A DNA stretch of 64,000 nucleotides from Candidatus Competibacteraceae bacterium (lineage in GTDB: Bacteria > Pseudomonadota > Gammaproteobacteria > Competibacterales > Competibacteraceae), in the NCBI GenBank assembly GCA_016713505.1, contig JADJPA010000001.1, forward strand, positions 496,001 through 560,000, read 5' to 3'. The notes under the pieces are model-generated. The model did no database searches and was not told where the DNA came from. It saw nothing but the letters and a program-made list of their open reading frames with translations. Shown here piece after piece: positions 16,693 to 27,506 of this stretch (within the stretch, counting starts at the first letter, position 1; every line of letters begins with the position of its first letter). The position numbers and the translations under genes are program-made.

Positions 16693-16746
16693 CTGGCGGC
16701 AGGTAACGATGGCTAACTGAATTCCCTGAAAATAGAGAGCATGGCA

Positions 16747-18681
<1,935 letters not shown>

Positions 18682-18706
18682 GCGACTCGATTGCGGTAAA
18701 CTCAAC

Positions 18707-18738
18707 ATCCGGGAAGGCGAAAGCATTCCCGGATTTTT
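18707..18738 (+). terminator. Intrinsic terminator after dnaK
   Basis: A 9-bp stem (18707-18715 with 18726-18734, ATCCGGGAA/TTCCCGGAT) with a loop containing GCGAAAGC is followed by a T-rich tract (TTTTTGGTTTTT). It lies 26 bases after dnaK and before dnaJ, so it may reduce rather than abolish dnaJ readthrough. Confidence 0.75.
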
Positions 18739-18783
18739 GGTTTTTGCTCGGTCCCTCTTTACGGACGCCCACAACGGAAGACC

Positions 18784-19911
18784 ATGTCCAAGCGCGATTA
18801 TTACGAAATCCTCAGCGTGGCCCGCAACGCGAGCGAAGCTGAAATCCGGCAGTCTTACCGGCGGCTGGCGATGAAATACCATCCCGACCGCAATCCGGGC
18901 GATCAGGTGGCCGAGAGCAACTTCAAGGAAGCCAAGGAGGCTTATGAGGTGCTGGCCGATTCGCGCAAGCGGGTCGCCTACGATCAGTTTGGCCATGCCG
19001 GCGTGGAAGCGTCGGCGGGCGGGGGTTACGGCGGCGCGGCCGATCTGGGCGATATTTTCGGCGGGGTGTTTCGGGATATCTTTGGTGGTGGACGCGGCGG
19101 TGGCGGCGGTCAGGGCTATCGGGGTTCGGACTTGCGCTTTACCCTGGACCTGACGCTGGAAGAAGCCGTCTTCGGGACTACCGCCAAGATCAGGGTGCCG
19201 ACTTTGGTCAGTTGCGCGGCCTGCGCGGGCAGCGGAGCCAAGTCGGGCACCAAGCCGACCACTTGTCCGACCTGCCGCGGCGTCGGGCAAGTACGGATGC
19301 AGCAAGGTTTTTTTTCGATTCAGCAGACCTGCCCGCGCTGCCAGGGGCGCGGCACCATCATTCCCGAACCTTGCGAGACCTGCCGGGGCACCGGCCGGGT
19401 CGAGGAACAGAAGTCGCTGTCGGTCAAAGTGCCGGCGGGCGTGGACAACGGCGATCGCATCCGGCTGGCCGGTGAGGGCGAACACGGCGAACAGGGCGGC
19501 TCGCCGGGTGATCTCTACGTCCAAATTCGCGTCAAACCGCATCCCATCTTCACCCGCGAGGACAACGATCTGTATTGCGAAGTGCCGATCGGTTTTACCA
19601 CCGCCGCGTTGGGCGGGGACATGGAGGTGCCGACCCTGGACGGACGGGTCAGCCTGAAGATTCCGGCGGAAACCCAGACCGGCAAGGTGTTCCGGGTGCG
19701 CGGCAAAGGCGTCAAACCGGTGCGCGGCGGCGCGACCGGCGATTTGCTCTGCCGGGTCAACGTCGAAACCCCCGTCAACCTGACCAAGGAACAAAAGGAG
19801 CTGCTGCAACAGTTCGCCAATTCCCTGGAAGGCGGCGGCAAGCGCCACACTCCGCGAGAAGGAAGCTGGCTGGACGGGGTTAAGAAATTTTTTGAAGAGA
19901 TGAAGTTTTAA
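18784..19911 (+). CDS. dnaJ: Chaperone protein DnaJ
   Basis: A type I J-protein of 375 residues. The J domain carries HPD (in MKYHPDRNPG), then a G/F-rich linker (about residues 75-115) and four zinc-binding CxxCxGxG repeats (CAACAGSG, CPTCRGVG, CPRCQGRG, CETCRGTG, about 145-210), followed by the C-terminal substrate-binding domains. It delivers unfolded proteins to DnaK and stimulates its ATPase. A GGAAG sits just before ATG 18784. Confidence 0.97.
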   Translation: MSKRDYYEILSVARNASEAEIRQSYRRLAMKYHPDRNPGDQVAESNFKEAKEAYEVLADSRKRVAYDQFGHAGVEASAGGGYGGAADLGDIFGGVFRDIFGGGRGGGGGQGYRGSDLRFTLDLTLEEAVFGTTAKIRVPTLVSCAACAGSGAKSGTKPTTCPTCRGVGQVRMQQGFFSIQQTCPRCQGRGTIIPEPCETCRGTGRVEEQKSLSVKVPAGVDNGDRIRLAGEGEHGEQGGSPGDLYVQIRVKPHPIFTREDNDLYCEVPIGFTTAALGGDMEVPTLDGRVSLKIPAETQTGKVFRVRGKGVKPVRGGATGDLLCRVNVETPVNLTKEQKELLQQFANSLEGGGKRHTPREGSWLDGVKKFFEEMKF

Positions 19912-20105
19912 GTAGGTCTTTTGTCGAAGTTACTGATCAGCCGTCGGCGACGCTGACCGCCCTTGAATCGAAACGACGCGGTTGTCGGCCAGACCCCTTC
20001 CTGCTGGATCGCGCGAGTTGTCTTGAGGTCCGAGGTCCGAACGCGCGGCGTCGACCTTCCGACCTGACGGCTTGATTGAAACCACCGCGCAAGAGAGTTG
20101 CCCGC

Positions 20106-22769
20106 ATGGTGATCGAGACGCCTAAAACGACCTATCTTCAAGATTACGCGCCGCCCGCTTATCGAATTCCCGCCATCGAACTGCGCTTTGAGTTAGGCGA
20201 GGACAGCACCACGGTTCATTCCCGGCTGTCGGTGGTCCGGGCCGAGGCCACGCCGCCCGGCGCGCCCTTGGCGCTGGACGGGCAAGATTTGGAACTGCTG
20301 TCGCTGGCTTTGAACGGCGAACCCCTCGCGACCGACCGCTACCGGTTGGAGGCCGACCGGCTGACGCTGTTAGCTCCGCCCGAAGCCTTCGAACTGGCGG
20401 CGGTCACGCGGATTTATCCCCAACACAATGCGTCGTTGGAAGGGCTTTATCAATCCAACGGCAATTTCTGCACGCAATGCGAGGCGGAAGGTTTTCGCAA
20501 GATCACTTACTTTCTCGACCGTCCCGACGTAATGGCGGTGTTTAGCACCACCTTGGTTGCGGACCCATCACGCTATCCGGTGCTGCTGTCTAACGGCAAT
20601 CGCATCGACGGCGGTGAACTGGACGACGGCCGTCGCTGGGCCACCTGGCATGATCCCTTTCCCAAGCCCTGTTATCTGTTCGCGTTGGTGGCGGGTCGGC
20701 TGGACTGTATCGAAGACCGTTTCCTCACCCGTTCCGGGCGCGCGGTCGATCTGCGCATTTATGTCGAGCCGTCCGATCTCGATCAATGCCAGCACGCCAT
20801 GCAGTCGCTGAAACAGGCCATGGCCTGGGACGAGCGACGCTTCGGGCTGGAATACGATCTCGATTTATATCAGATCGTCGCGGTCGGCGATTTCAATATG
20901 GGCGCGATGGAGAATAAGGGCCTCAACATCTTCAATACCAAGTACGTGCTCGCCAAGCCCGAGACCGCCACCGATGCCGACTATCAGGGCATTCTCGGAG
21001 TGATCGGTCACGAATATTTCCACAACTGGACCGGCAATCGAGTGACTTGTCGGGACTGGTTTCAGCTCAGCCTCAAAGAAGGGCTGACCGTATTCCGCGA
21101 TCAGGAATTTTCCGCCGATCTCGGCTCGCGCGGGGTCGAACGGATCGAGGACGTGCGCCTCCTGCGCGGCAGTCAGTTCCCGCAAGACGCCGGCCCGATG
21201 GCCCATCCGGTGCGGCCAGATTCCTACATCGAGATCAACAATTTCTACACCGTCACCGTCTACAACAAGGGCGCCGAGGTGGTGCGGATGATCCAGACGC
21301 TGCTCGGTCGGGAAGGCTTCCGGCGCGGCATGGACCTGTATTTTCAACGCCACGACGGCCAAGCGGTGACTTGCGATGATTTTGTGGCGGCGATGGCGGA
21401 CGCCAACCAAGCCGATCTCAGCCAATTCAAGCGCTGGTACCAGCAGGCGGGCACGCCGGAATTGAGCATGAGTGACGAATACGATCCAGCAACGCGCCGT
21501 TATACCCTCACGGTGCGGCAATCCTGCCCACCGACTCCCGGACAGCCCGACAAAGCGCCTTTTCACATCCCGCTGGCGCTGGGTCTTTTGGATGCCGACG
21601 GGCGCGATATACCGCTGCGGCTGGCGGGGGAAAGGGCGCCAAGTGCGTCGGGAGCCACGACCCGCGTGGTGGACTTGCGAGAGGTGGAACAGGTCTTTCA
21701 GTTCGTGGAGGTGCCCGTCCGCCCGGTCCCGTCGCTACTGCGCGGGTTTTCCGCGCCGGTGAAGTTGACCGGCGGGGAAAGCGACGCCGATCTGCGCTTT
21801 CGGCTGGCCCACGACAGCGACGATTTCAACCGCTGGGACGCCGGCCAGACCTTGGCGATCCGAACGATGTTGGCCTTGATCGAGGAGCGCCGCTTGCAGC
21901 GAGAGTGGACCCTGCCGGAATCGTTCAGCGCCGCCTTCGAGCGGGCGCTGCGTTCCGACGCCGATCCCGCCCTGCTGGCTCAAGTGCTGACGCTGCCCAG
22001 TCAAAGCTATCTGGCCGAACAAATGGAGCGAGTGGATGTGGATGGCATCCACGCCGCCCACACCTTCCTAAGGCGGACCCTGGCGGAGCGGTTGCGAGCG
22101 CCGTTGTTGGCCACTTATGTCGCCTTGCGGGATCAGGGCCGCAACGGCTATCGGGCTGATTCCGCCGCCATGGCCCGGCGGGCGCTCAAAAACGTGTGCC
22201 TGGATTATCTGATGCAGCTCGACGATGGCGAGACGAGGACGCTGTGTCTGGAGCAATTCCGCTCCGCCGACAACATGACCGATCAATTAGGCGCGCTGGC
22301 GCCGTTGACCCACTCTGAAGGTCCCGAACGCGGCGAGGCGCTCGCCGCGTTTTACCAGCGCTGGCGCACTGAGGCGCTGGTGGTCGATAAATGGCTGAGC
22401 CTGCAAGCGACCGCCAGCGTTCCGGACACCCTGGCGGCGGTGGAGGCGCTGACCGCTCACGAAGCGTTCAACCTGCGCAACCCCAATAAGGTCCGCGCTC
22501 TGATCGGCGCCTTTTCCCAAGCCAATCCCTGGCATTTTCACGCCGCCGACGGCAGCGGCTATACTTTCCTTGCCGATCAGATCGTGCTGTTAAACCGCTT
22601 TAACCCGCAGATCGCCGCGCGGTTGATCACCGCCTTTACCCGCTGGCGCAAGTACGATCCGCTACGCCAAGCCCACATGCAGGCACAATTGGAGCGAATC
22701 CTGGCCGTTGCGGAGCTGTCGCCAGATGTTTACGAGATCGCCGTTAAAAGCTTGGGAAGGAACCCTTGA
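20106..22769 (+). CDS. pepN: Aminopeptidase N (M1 family)
   Basis: A zinc aminopeptidase of 887 residues, the normal PepN length. The exopeptidase motif GAMEN (about residue 266) and the zinc site HEYFHNW with the second glutamate in LKEGLTVF (about 302-325) are intact. The N-terminal part FCTQCEAEGFRKITYFLDRPDV and the DUF3458-type C-terminal half place it in the bacterial PepN rather than the eukaryotic-like subgroup. It removes N-terminal residues from cytosolic peptides. ATG 20106 follows AAGAGAG, and an in-frame start 30 bases upstream lacks a ribosome site. Confidence 0.96.
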   Translation: MVIETPKTTYLQDYAPPAYRIPAIELRFELGEDSTTVHSRLSVVRAEATPPGAPLALDGQDLELLSLALNGEPLATDRYRLEADRLTLLAPPEAFELAAVTRIYPQHNASLEGLYQSNGNFCTQCEAEGFRKITYFLDRPDVMAVFSTTLVADPSRYPVLLSNGNRIDGGELDDGRRWATWHDPFPKPCYLFALVAGRLDCIEDRFLTRSGRAVDLRIYVEPSDLDQCQHAMQSLKQAMAWDERRFGLEYDLDLYQIVAVGDFNMGAMENKGLNIFNTKYVLAKPETATDADYQGILGVIGHEYFHNWTGNRVTCRDWFQLSLKEGLTVFRDQEFSADLGSRGVERIEDVRLLRGSQFPQDAGPMAHPVRPDSYIEINNFYTVTVYNKGAEVVRMIQTLLGREGFRRGMDLYFQRHDGQAVTCDDFVAAMADANQADLSQFKRWYQQAGTPELSMSDEYDPATRRYTLTVRQSCPPTPGQPDKAPFHIPLALGLLDADGRDIPLRLAGERAPSASGATTRVVDLREVEQVFQFVEVPVRPVPSLLRGFSAPVKLTGGESDADLRFRLAHDSDDFNRWDAGQTLAIRTMLALIEERRLQREWTLPESFSAAFERALRSDADPALLAQVLTLPSQSYLAEQMERVDVDGIHAAHTFLRRTLAERLRAPLLATYVALRDQGRNGYRADSAAMARRALKNVCLDYLMQLDDGETRTLCLEQFRSADNMTDQLGALAPLTHSEGPERGEALAAFYQRWRTEALVVDKWLSLQATASVPDTLAAVEALTAHEAFNLRNPNKVRALIGAFSQANPWHFHAADGSGYTFLADQIVLLNRFNPQIAARLITAFTRWRKYDPLRQAHMQAQLERILAVAELSPDVYEIAVKSLGRNP

Positions 22770-22784
22770 GAGCGCCAATAAAAT

Positions 22785-22858
22785 TGCTGCATTGCAAAAA
22801 ATTCTGTTGACTCTCGAAACGGGGAGGCGCAGAATACGCCCATCGATGCTGCATTGCA
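22785..22858 (+). promoter_or_regulatory. Two direct repeats TGCTGCATTGCA upstream of the phasin gene (PhaR-like operator)
   Basis: The same dodecamer occurs exactly at 22785-22796 and 22847-22858, 62 bases apart and about six helical turns, in the 129-base gap between pepN and the phasin gene. A third copy (11/12, inverted) is at 6397-6408. TGC-rich repeats of this type are the recognition sequence of PhaR, the repressor that senses PHA granules and controls phasin synthesis in several proteobacteria. The phasin context supports this, but no phaR gene is in the window. Confidence 0.55.
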
Positions 22859-22898
22859 CAAAACACTGTCAACCTAAAATGCTGTTTGGAGATAAACC

Positions 22899-23363
22899 AT
22901 GTCCGCGACCAATCCTTTCAACCCCTTCGCCAATGTCGATTTCAGCAAGTTCGATTTCAGCAAATACGATATGACCAAGATGCTCGGCGACGTCAAAATC
23001 CCCGGCTTCGACATGGAAGCCATCATGACGGCGCAGCGCAAGAACATCGAAGCGCTCAACGCCGCCAATCAAGCCGCCGTACAGGGTATGCAAGCGGTCG
23101 CGCAGCGGCAGGCTGAAATTTTGAGCCAGGCCATGGGCGAAGTGTCGTCCGTCGCGCAACAGCTGGCCGGCGCCGCGAGCAACCCCCAGGAAATGACCAC
23201 CCGGCAGGCCGAACTGGTCCGTAAGGCGTTCGAACAAGCGCTGGCCAACATGCGCGAACTGGCCGAGATGGTCAGCAAGTCCAACACCGAGGCGTTCGCG
23301 ATCATCAACAAGCGCGTCACCGAGAGCCTGCAAGAGTTGAAGACGCTGGTCGCGGCCAAGTAA
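22899..23363 (+). CDS. phaP: Phasin family protein
   Basis: A 154-residue helical protein of the phasin family. The N-terminus is rich in Asn, Phe and Lys (NPFNPFANVDFSKFDFSKYD), then FDMEAIMTAQRKNIEALNAANQAAVQGM, the usual phasin opening helix, and an amphipathic coiled region to AIINKRVTESLQELKTL. Phasins coat polyhydroxyalkanoate granules and control their size and number. The PHA synthase gene follows directly. Repression through the upstream TGC-rich repeats is likely. A strong terminator (23391-23434) separates it from phaC. Confidence 0.92.
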   Translation: MSATNPFNPFANVDFSKFDFSKYDMTKMLGDVKIPGFDMEAIMTAQRKNIEALNAANQAAVQGMQAVAQRQAEILSQAMGEVSSVAQQLAGAASNPQEMTTRQAELVRKAFEQALANMRELAEMVSKSNTEAFAIINKRVTESLQELKTLVAAK

Positions 23364-23390
23364 GCGAACGCGCCACGCTCTAGCTGTTTT

Positions 23391-23434
23391 CCGGACAGAC
23401 CATGCGGGATAACCGCCATGGTCTGTCCGGTTTT
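23391..23434 (+). terminator. Intrinsic terminator of the phasin gene
   Basis: A 14-bp perfect stem (23391-23404 with 23417-23430, CCGGACAGACCATG and its complement) encloses a 12-base loop and ends in TTTT. It uncouples the abundant phasin mRNA from phaC. Confidence 0.85.
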
Positions 23435-23528
23435 GGCTTATCTCGGTCACGCTGCTGTCCCTCTGCCTCCAATGTCGCTAAAATATCGTCCTGTCGAGCA
23501 AACCACCATAACGCCTGAGGAGTGATTC

Positions 23529-25346
23529 ATGGCCGAGCAAAGTAAAACCGAACTTAAATTGCCCGAGCTGAAAATGCCCGATCCGAAAGAGATGGCCGAT
23601 CTCTTTTCCCACATCGCCGAGAAAAGCCAAGTCATCGTCAAGGAATTTTTGAACCGCCAGAAAAACGATGGCGCTTTTGACATGCAGGATCAGATGAGTT
23701 TGGGCAAGTCCTTCATGGAACTGACCCAAAAGATGCTGGCCGACCCCGCCAAACTGGCTCAGGCCCAGGCGAATCTTTGGCAGAACTACTTGGAACTGTG
23801 GCAGAAGGCGCTTCCCGCGATGTTCGGCGGCCAGCCGCTGGAGGCGGTGGTGCGCGAGCCCAAGGGCGACAAACGCTTCAAGCACGATGACTGGAAGGAT
23901 AACGTCCTGTTTTCGTACATCAAGCAGTCCTACCTGATGGCCGCCAACTGGATTCAGGATATCGTGGCCGACGTGGAAGGGTTGGACGATCAGACCAAGA
24001 AGAAGGTCCAGTTCTACACCCGGCAATTTGTCGATGCGGTGTCGCCCAGCAATTTTGCCTTGACCAACCCCGAAGTGCTGCGGACCACCATCGAATCCGG
24101 CGGCCAGAACCTGATCAACGGGCTGAAGAACATGCTCGACGATCTGGAGCGCGGCAAAGGTAAGCTGAATATTCGGATGACCGACCTCAACGCCTTCGAG
24201 CTGGGCAAGAACATCGCCATCACGCCGGGCAAGGTCATCTTCGAAAATGGCATGATCCAGCTGATTCAATACGATGCCAGCACCCCGGAAGTCCACAAGA
24301 AACCGTTTCTGATTTTCCCGCCGTGGATCAACAAGTTTTACATCATGGACCTGCGGCCCAAGAACTCATTTGTAAAATGGATCGTCGATCAGGGCTTCAC
24401 CGTATTCTTGATGTCCTGGATCAACCCCGACGAAAAAATGGCCGATTGGGAGTTCGAAAACTATCTCCGGGATGGACCGCTGGCGGCGCTGGACGCCATC
24501 GAGAAGGCGACCGGCGAGTCGGAGGTCAACGCGCTGGGCTACTGTCTGGGCGGCACGCTGCTGTCCATCACCAACGCCTATCTGGCGGCCAAGGGCACGC
24601 CGCGCATCAGCTCCGGCAGCTATCTGACCACCATGATCGACTTCTCGCAGCCGGGCGAGCTGGGCGTCTTCGTCGATGAAGAGACCATCGCCTCGCTGGA
24701 AAAGCGGATGGCGGCCAAGGGCTACATGGAAGGCTCCGAAATGGCGAGCACCTTCAGCATGTTGCGCGCCAACGATCTGATGTGGTCGTTCTTCATCAAC
24801 AATTACTTGCTCGGCAAGGACCCGTTCCCCTTCGATCTGCTGTACTGGAACTCGGATTCCACTCGGATGCCGGTGAAGATGCACAGCTTCTACCTGCGCA
24901 ACTTCTATCAGAAAAATCGCCTGAAAGAGCCGGGTGGCATTTCCCTGTTGGGCACGCCGATCGACATGAGTCAGGTCAAGGTGCCCGCCTACTTCCTGTC
25001 GGGCATCGAGGATCATATCTCGCCGTGGGCTTCCAACTACATGGGTAGCCTGCTGTTCAGCGGCCCGGTCAAGTTCGTACTGGCCGGTTCCGGCCATATC
25101 GCCGGCCCGATGAACCCGCCTTCGGCCAACAAGTATTTCTACTGGACCAATCCCAAGCACCCGACGGATTCCGAGGAGTGGCTGAAGGAAGCCAAGCAGA
25201 CCGAGGGTTCCTGGTGGCCGGATTGGAGCAAGTGGCTGGCCAAGCTGTCGGGCGAGAAGGTGCCCGCCCGCGTACCGGGCACGGGCAAATTGCCGGTCAT
25301 CGAAGACGCGCCGGGTTCCTATGTCAAGATGCGGCTCATCAAGTAA
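23529..25346 (+). CDS. phaC: Class I poly(3-hydroxyalkanoate) synthase PhaC
   Basis: A PHA synthase of 605 residues, the size of class I enzymes that work as a single subunit type. The N-terminal region is followed by the alpha/beta-hydrolase catalytic domain. The lipase-like box GYCLGG has the nucleophile Cys339, and Asp495 (GIEDHISPW) and His523 (GSGHIAGP) complete the triad. WINKFYIMDLRPKNSFVKW is also typical. It polymerises (R)-3-hydroxyacyl-CoA into storage granules. No phaA, phaB or phaE is next to it; beta-ketothiolase and reductase must be elsewhere. Confidence 0.96.
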   Translation: MAEQSKTELKLPELKMPDPKEMADLFSHIAEKSQVIVKEFLNRQKNDGAFDMQDQMSLGKSFMELTQKMLADPAKLAQAQANLWQNYLELWQKALPAMFGGQPLEAVVREPKGDKRFKHDDWKDNVLFSYIKQSYLMAANWIQDIVADVEGLDDQTKKKVQFYTRQFVDAVSPSNFALTNPEVLRTTIESGGQNLINGLKNMLDDLERGKGKLNIRMTDLNAFELGKNIAITPGKVIFENGMIQLIQYDASTPEVHKKPFLIFPPWINKFYIMDLRPKNSFVKWIVDQGFTVFLMSWINPDEKMADWEFENYLRDGPLAALDAIEKATGESEVNALGYCLGGTLLSITNAYLAAKGTPRISSGSYLTTMIDFSQPGELGVFVDEETIASLEKRMAAKGYMEGSEMASTFSMLRANDLMWSFFINNYLLGKDPFPFDLLYWNSDSTRMPVKMHSFYLRNFYQKNRLKEPGGISLLGTPIDMSQVKVPAYFLSGIEDHISPWASNYMGSLLFSGPVKFVLAGSGHIAGPMNPPSANKYFYWTNPKHPTDSEEWLKEAKQTEGSWWPDWSKWLAKLSGEKVPARVPGTGKLPVIEDAPGSYVKMRLIK

Positions 25347-25377
25347 TCTCAGCGCCGCTTAGCGGGGTTGCCGGCTA

Positions 25378-25413
25378 AAAGAACGGTCACCGTCGATAAC
25401 GGTGGCCGTTCTT
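25378..25413 (+). terminator. Hairpin after phaC without T-tract
   Basis: A 14-bp stem (AAGAACGGTCACCG with its near-perfect complement, one G-U pair) lies 31 bases after phaC. No U-tract follows, so it probably protects the 3' end or works together with the strong terminator at 25441. Confidence 0.5.
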
Positions 25414-25440
25414 CGTTGGAGGCTCCCCGCGCGGAAACGA

Positions 25441-25472
25441 AACCGGCCACCCTGAGGTGGCCGGTTTTTTTT
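25441..25472 (+). terminator. Intrinsic terminator of phaC
   Basis: A perfect 11-bp stem (AACCGGCCACC / GGTGGCCGGTT) with a CTGA loop is followed by a run of T residues to 25472. A further GC-rich hairpin (about 25477-25501, CCGGAGCGGG and its complement) lies between this and the end of the convergent pccA gene and may act on that side. Confidence 0.92.
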
Positions 25473-25509
25473 CAAGCCGGAGCGGGCCAAGCCCGCTCCG
25501 GGGTTGGGA

Positions 25510-27495
25510 TCACTCGAACTCGATGATGGCCTGATCGACCGCCAAACTGTCGCCCGGCGCCGCCATGACCTTGGCGACCTTGGCATCCTGATCGGCGCGC
25601 AAGACGTTTTCCATCTTCATGGCTTCGATCACCGCCAGTTCCTCGCCGCCCTTGACCTCTTGGCCGACTTGCACCGCGACCTTGGTCAGCAGGCCCGGCA
25701 TCGGCGACAGCAGGAACTTGGAGAGATCCGGCGGCTCTTTCTCCGGCATCAGCGCCTGAAGGTCGGCGACGCGCGGCGACAGCACCATGACATCGGCCTG
25801 CGATCCCCAGTGGAACAGCCGGTAGATCATGTCGCGCCGTTCCACCTGGATGCAGATTTCGGTGCCGTTCAAGGTACCCTTGAACAGCGGATAGCCGAAC
25901 TCCCAGTTGCTGCGCACCTGGTAAGCTTCATCCATGTACGTCACATCGTAGCCGCCAGGAGCCGGATCGATGTGCACCGGATGGTGCTGGCCGTTCATCA
26001 GCACCACCCAATCGTTCTTGACCTTGCGCTCGTGGCCGAGCAACTGGCCGGTGATTTGGGCGGCGCGATCCATGTAGCTGCGGTGGATGAAGGCGGCCAC
26101 GGAGATCAGCAGCGCCGGGTCGTCGTGCGGCACGTCGGTGGCGTGGAAGCCGTTGGGGTATTCCTCGGCGATCATGTTGGTGCTGATCCGCCCGGTCATG
26201 AACCGGGTATGCACCATCAGGGCCGCCAGGAAGCTGATGTTATGCTGGACGCCGCGAATGAAGAATTGATTGAGTGCATCGCGCATGTGGGCGATGGCGC
26301 GGTCGCGGGTCGAACCGTAGGTGACCAGCTTGGCGATCATCGGATCGTAATACATCGACACTTCGCTGCCTTCGTAAATGCCGGTATCGACCCGCACCAC
26401 GTCGCTTTCCTTCGGCGGCATGTACTTGACCAGCCGGCCGATGGAAGGCAGGAAGTTGCGGAACGGGTCTTCGGCGTAGACGCGCGCCTCGATGGCCCAG
26501 CCTTTCAGCCTGACGTCTTCCTGCTTGAAGGAGAGGGGCTCGCCGGCGGCGACCCGCAGCATTTGTTCCACCAAATCCAGTCCGGTGATGTACTCGGTGA
26601 CCGGGTGCTCCACCTGCAAGCGAGTGTTCATTTCCAGAAAGTAAAAATTGCGCTTGGCGTCGACGATGAACTCGACCGTGCCGGCGGACTGGTAATCCAC
26701 CGCGCGGGCCAGAGCCACTGCCTGTTCGCCCATGGCCCGGCGGGTCTTCTCGTCCAGGAACGGGGAGGGCGCTTCCTCGATGACTTTTTGATGGCGGCGT
26801 TGCAGCGAACATTCGCGTTCGCCCAGATAGACGATGTTGCCTTGGCTGTCGCCTAGCACCTGGATTTCGATGTGGCGCGGCTCTTCGATGTACTTCTCGA
26901 CGAACACCCGGTCGTCGCCGAAGGAGGAGCGGGCTTCGTTGGTGGCGCGCTCGAAGCCGTCCACGCATTCGGCGTCGTTCCAGGCCACCCGCATCCCCTT
27001 GCCGCCGCCGCCGGCGCTGGCTTTCAGCATCACCGGATAGCCGATGTCGCGAGCGATCTGCAAGGCATGATCGCCGTCCTTGATGATGTCGGTGTAGCCC
27101 GGCACGGTATTGACCCCGGCTTCCTTGGCCAGAATCTTGGAGGTGATCTTGTCGCCCATGGCCTCGATGGCCCGCACCTTGGGCCCGATGAAGGTGATGC
27201 CTTCCTTTTCCAGCGCCTGACAGAAAGCCGCGCGTTCCGACAGGAAGCCGTAGCCGGGATGCACCGCTTCGGCGCCGGTGTCCTTGCAGGCCTGAATAAT
27301 GCGCTCCATCACCAGATAACTCTGGGCGGTAGGCGGTGGGCCGATCAGCACGGCCTCATCCGCCATCTCCACATGCAAGGCATCCTTGTCCGCTTCCGAG
27401 TAGACGGCGACCGTTTTGATGCCCATCTTACGGGCGGTTTTGATGACGCGGCAGGCGATTTCGCCGCGGTTGGCGATGAGAATTTTCTTGAACAT
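25510..27495 (-). CDS. pccA: Propionyl-CoA carboxylase, biotin carboxylase/BCCP (alpha) subunit
   Basis: An acyl-CoA carboxylase alpha chain of 661 residues. The biotin carboxylase domain (about 1-450) shows KILIANRGEIACRVI, the ATP-grasp loop KASAGGGGKGMR and FLEMNTRLQVEHPVTE. A BT/linker region follows, and the C-terminal biotinyl domain has EAMKMEN with the biotinylated lysine near residue 627. The single-chain BC-BCCP layout and the linked pccB favour propionyl-CoA carboxylase over acetyl- or methylcrotonyl-CoA carboxylase. It makes methylmalonyl-CoA from propionyl-CoA. The start at 27495 is supported by AAGGTGG upstream. Eleven bases separate it from pccB. Confidence 0.92.
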   Translation of the reverse strand: MFKKILIANRGEIACRVIKTARKMGIKTVAVYSEADKDALHVEMADEAVLIGPPPTAQSYLVMERIIQACKDTGAEAVHPGYGFLSERAAFCQALEKEGITFIGPKVRAIEAMGDKITSKILAKEAGVNTVPGYTDIIKDGDHALQIARDIGYPVMLKASAGGGGKGMRVAWNDAECVDGFERATNEARSSFGDDRVFVEKYIEEPRHIEIQVLGDSQGNIVYLGERECSLQRRHQKVIEEAPSPFLDEKTRRAMGEQAVALARAVDYQSAGTVEFIVDAKRNFYFLEMNTRLQVEHPVTEYITGLDLVEQMLRVAAGEPLSFKQEDVRLKGWAIEARVYAEDPFRNFLPSIGRLVKYMPPKESDVVRVDTGIYEGSEVSMYYDPMIAKLVTYGSTRDRAIAHMRDALNQFFIRGVQHNISFLAALMVHTRFMTGRISTNMIAEEYPNGFHATDVPHDDPALLISVAAFIHRSYMDRAAQITGQLLGHERKVKNDWVVLMNGQHHPVHIDPAPGGYDVTYMDEAYQVRSNWEFGYPLFKGTLNGTEICIQVERRDMIYRLFHWGSQADVMVLSPRVADLQALMPEKEPPDLSKFLLSPMPGLLTKVAVQVGQEVKGGEELAVIEAMKMENVLRADQDAKVAKVMAAPGDSLAVDQAIIEFE

Positions 27496-27506
27496 GGTGC
27501 CCACCT

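Noticed and set aside
25504..26856. 450-codon open frame antisense to pccA
   Set aside because: It is a shadow of a strongly biased coding region, histidine-rich low-complexity translation, with no family match.
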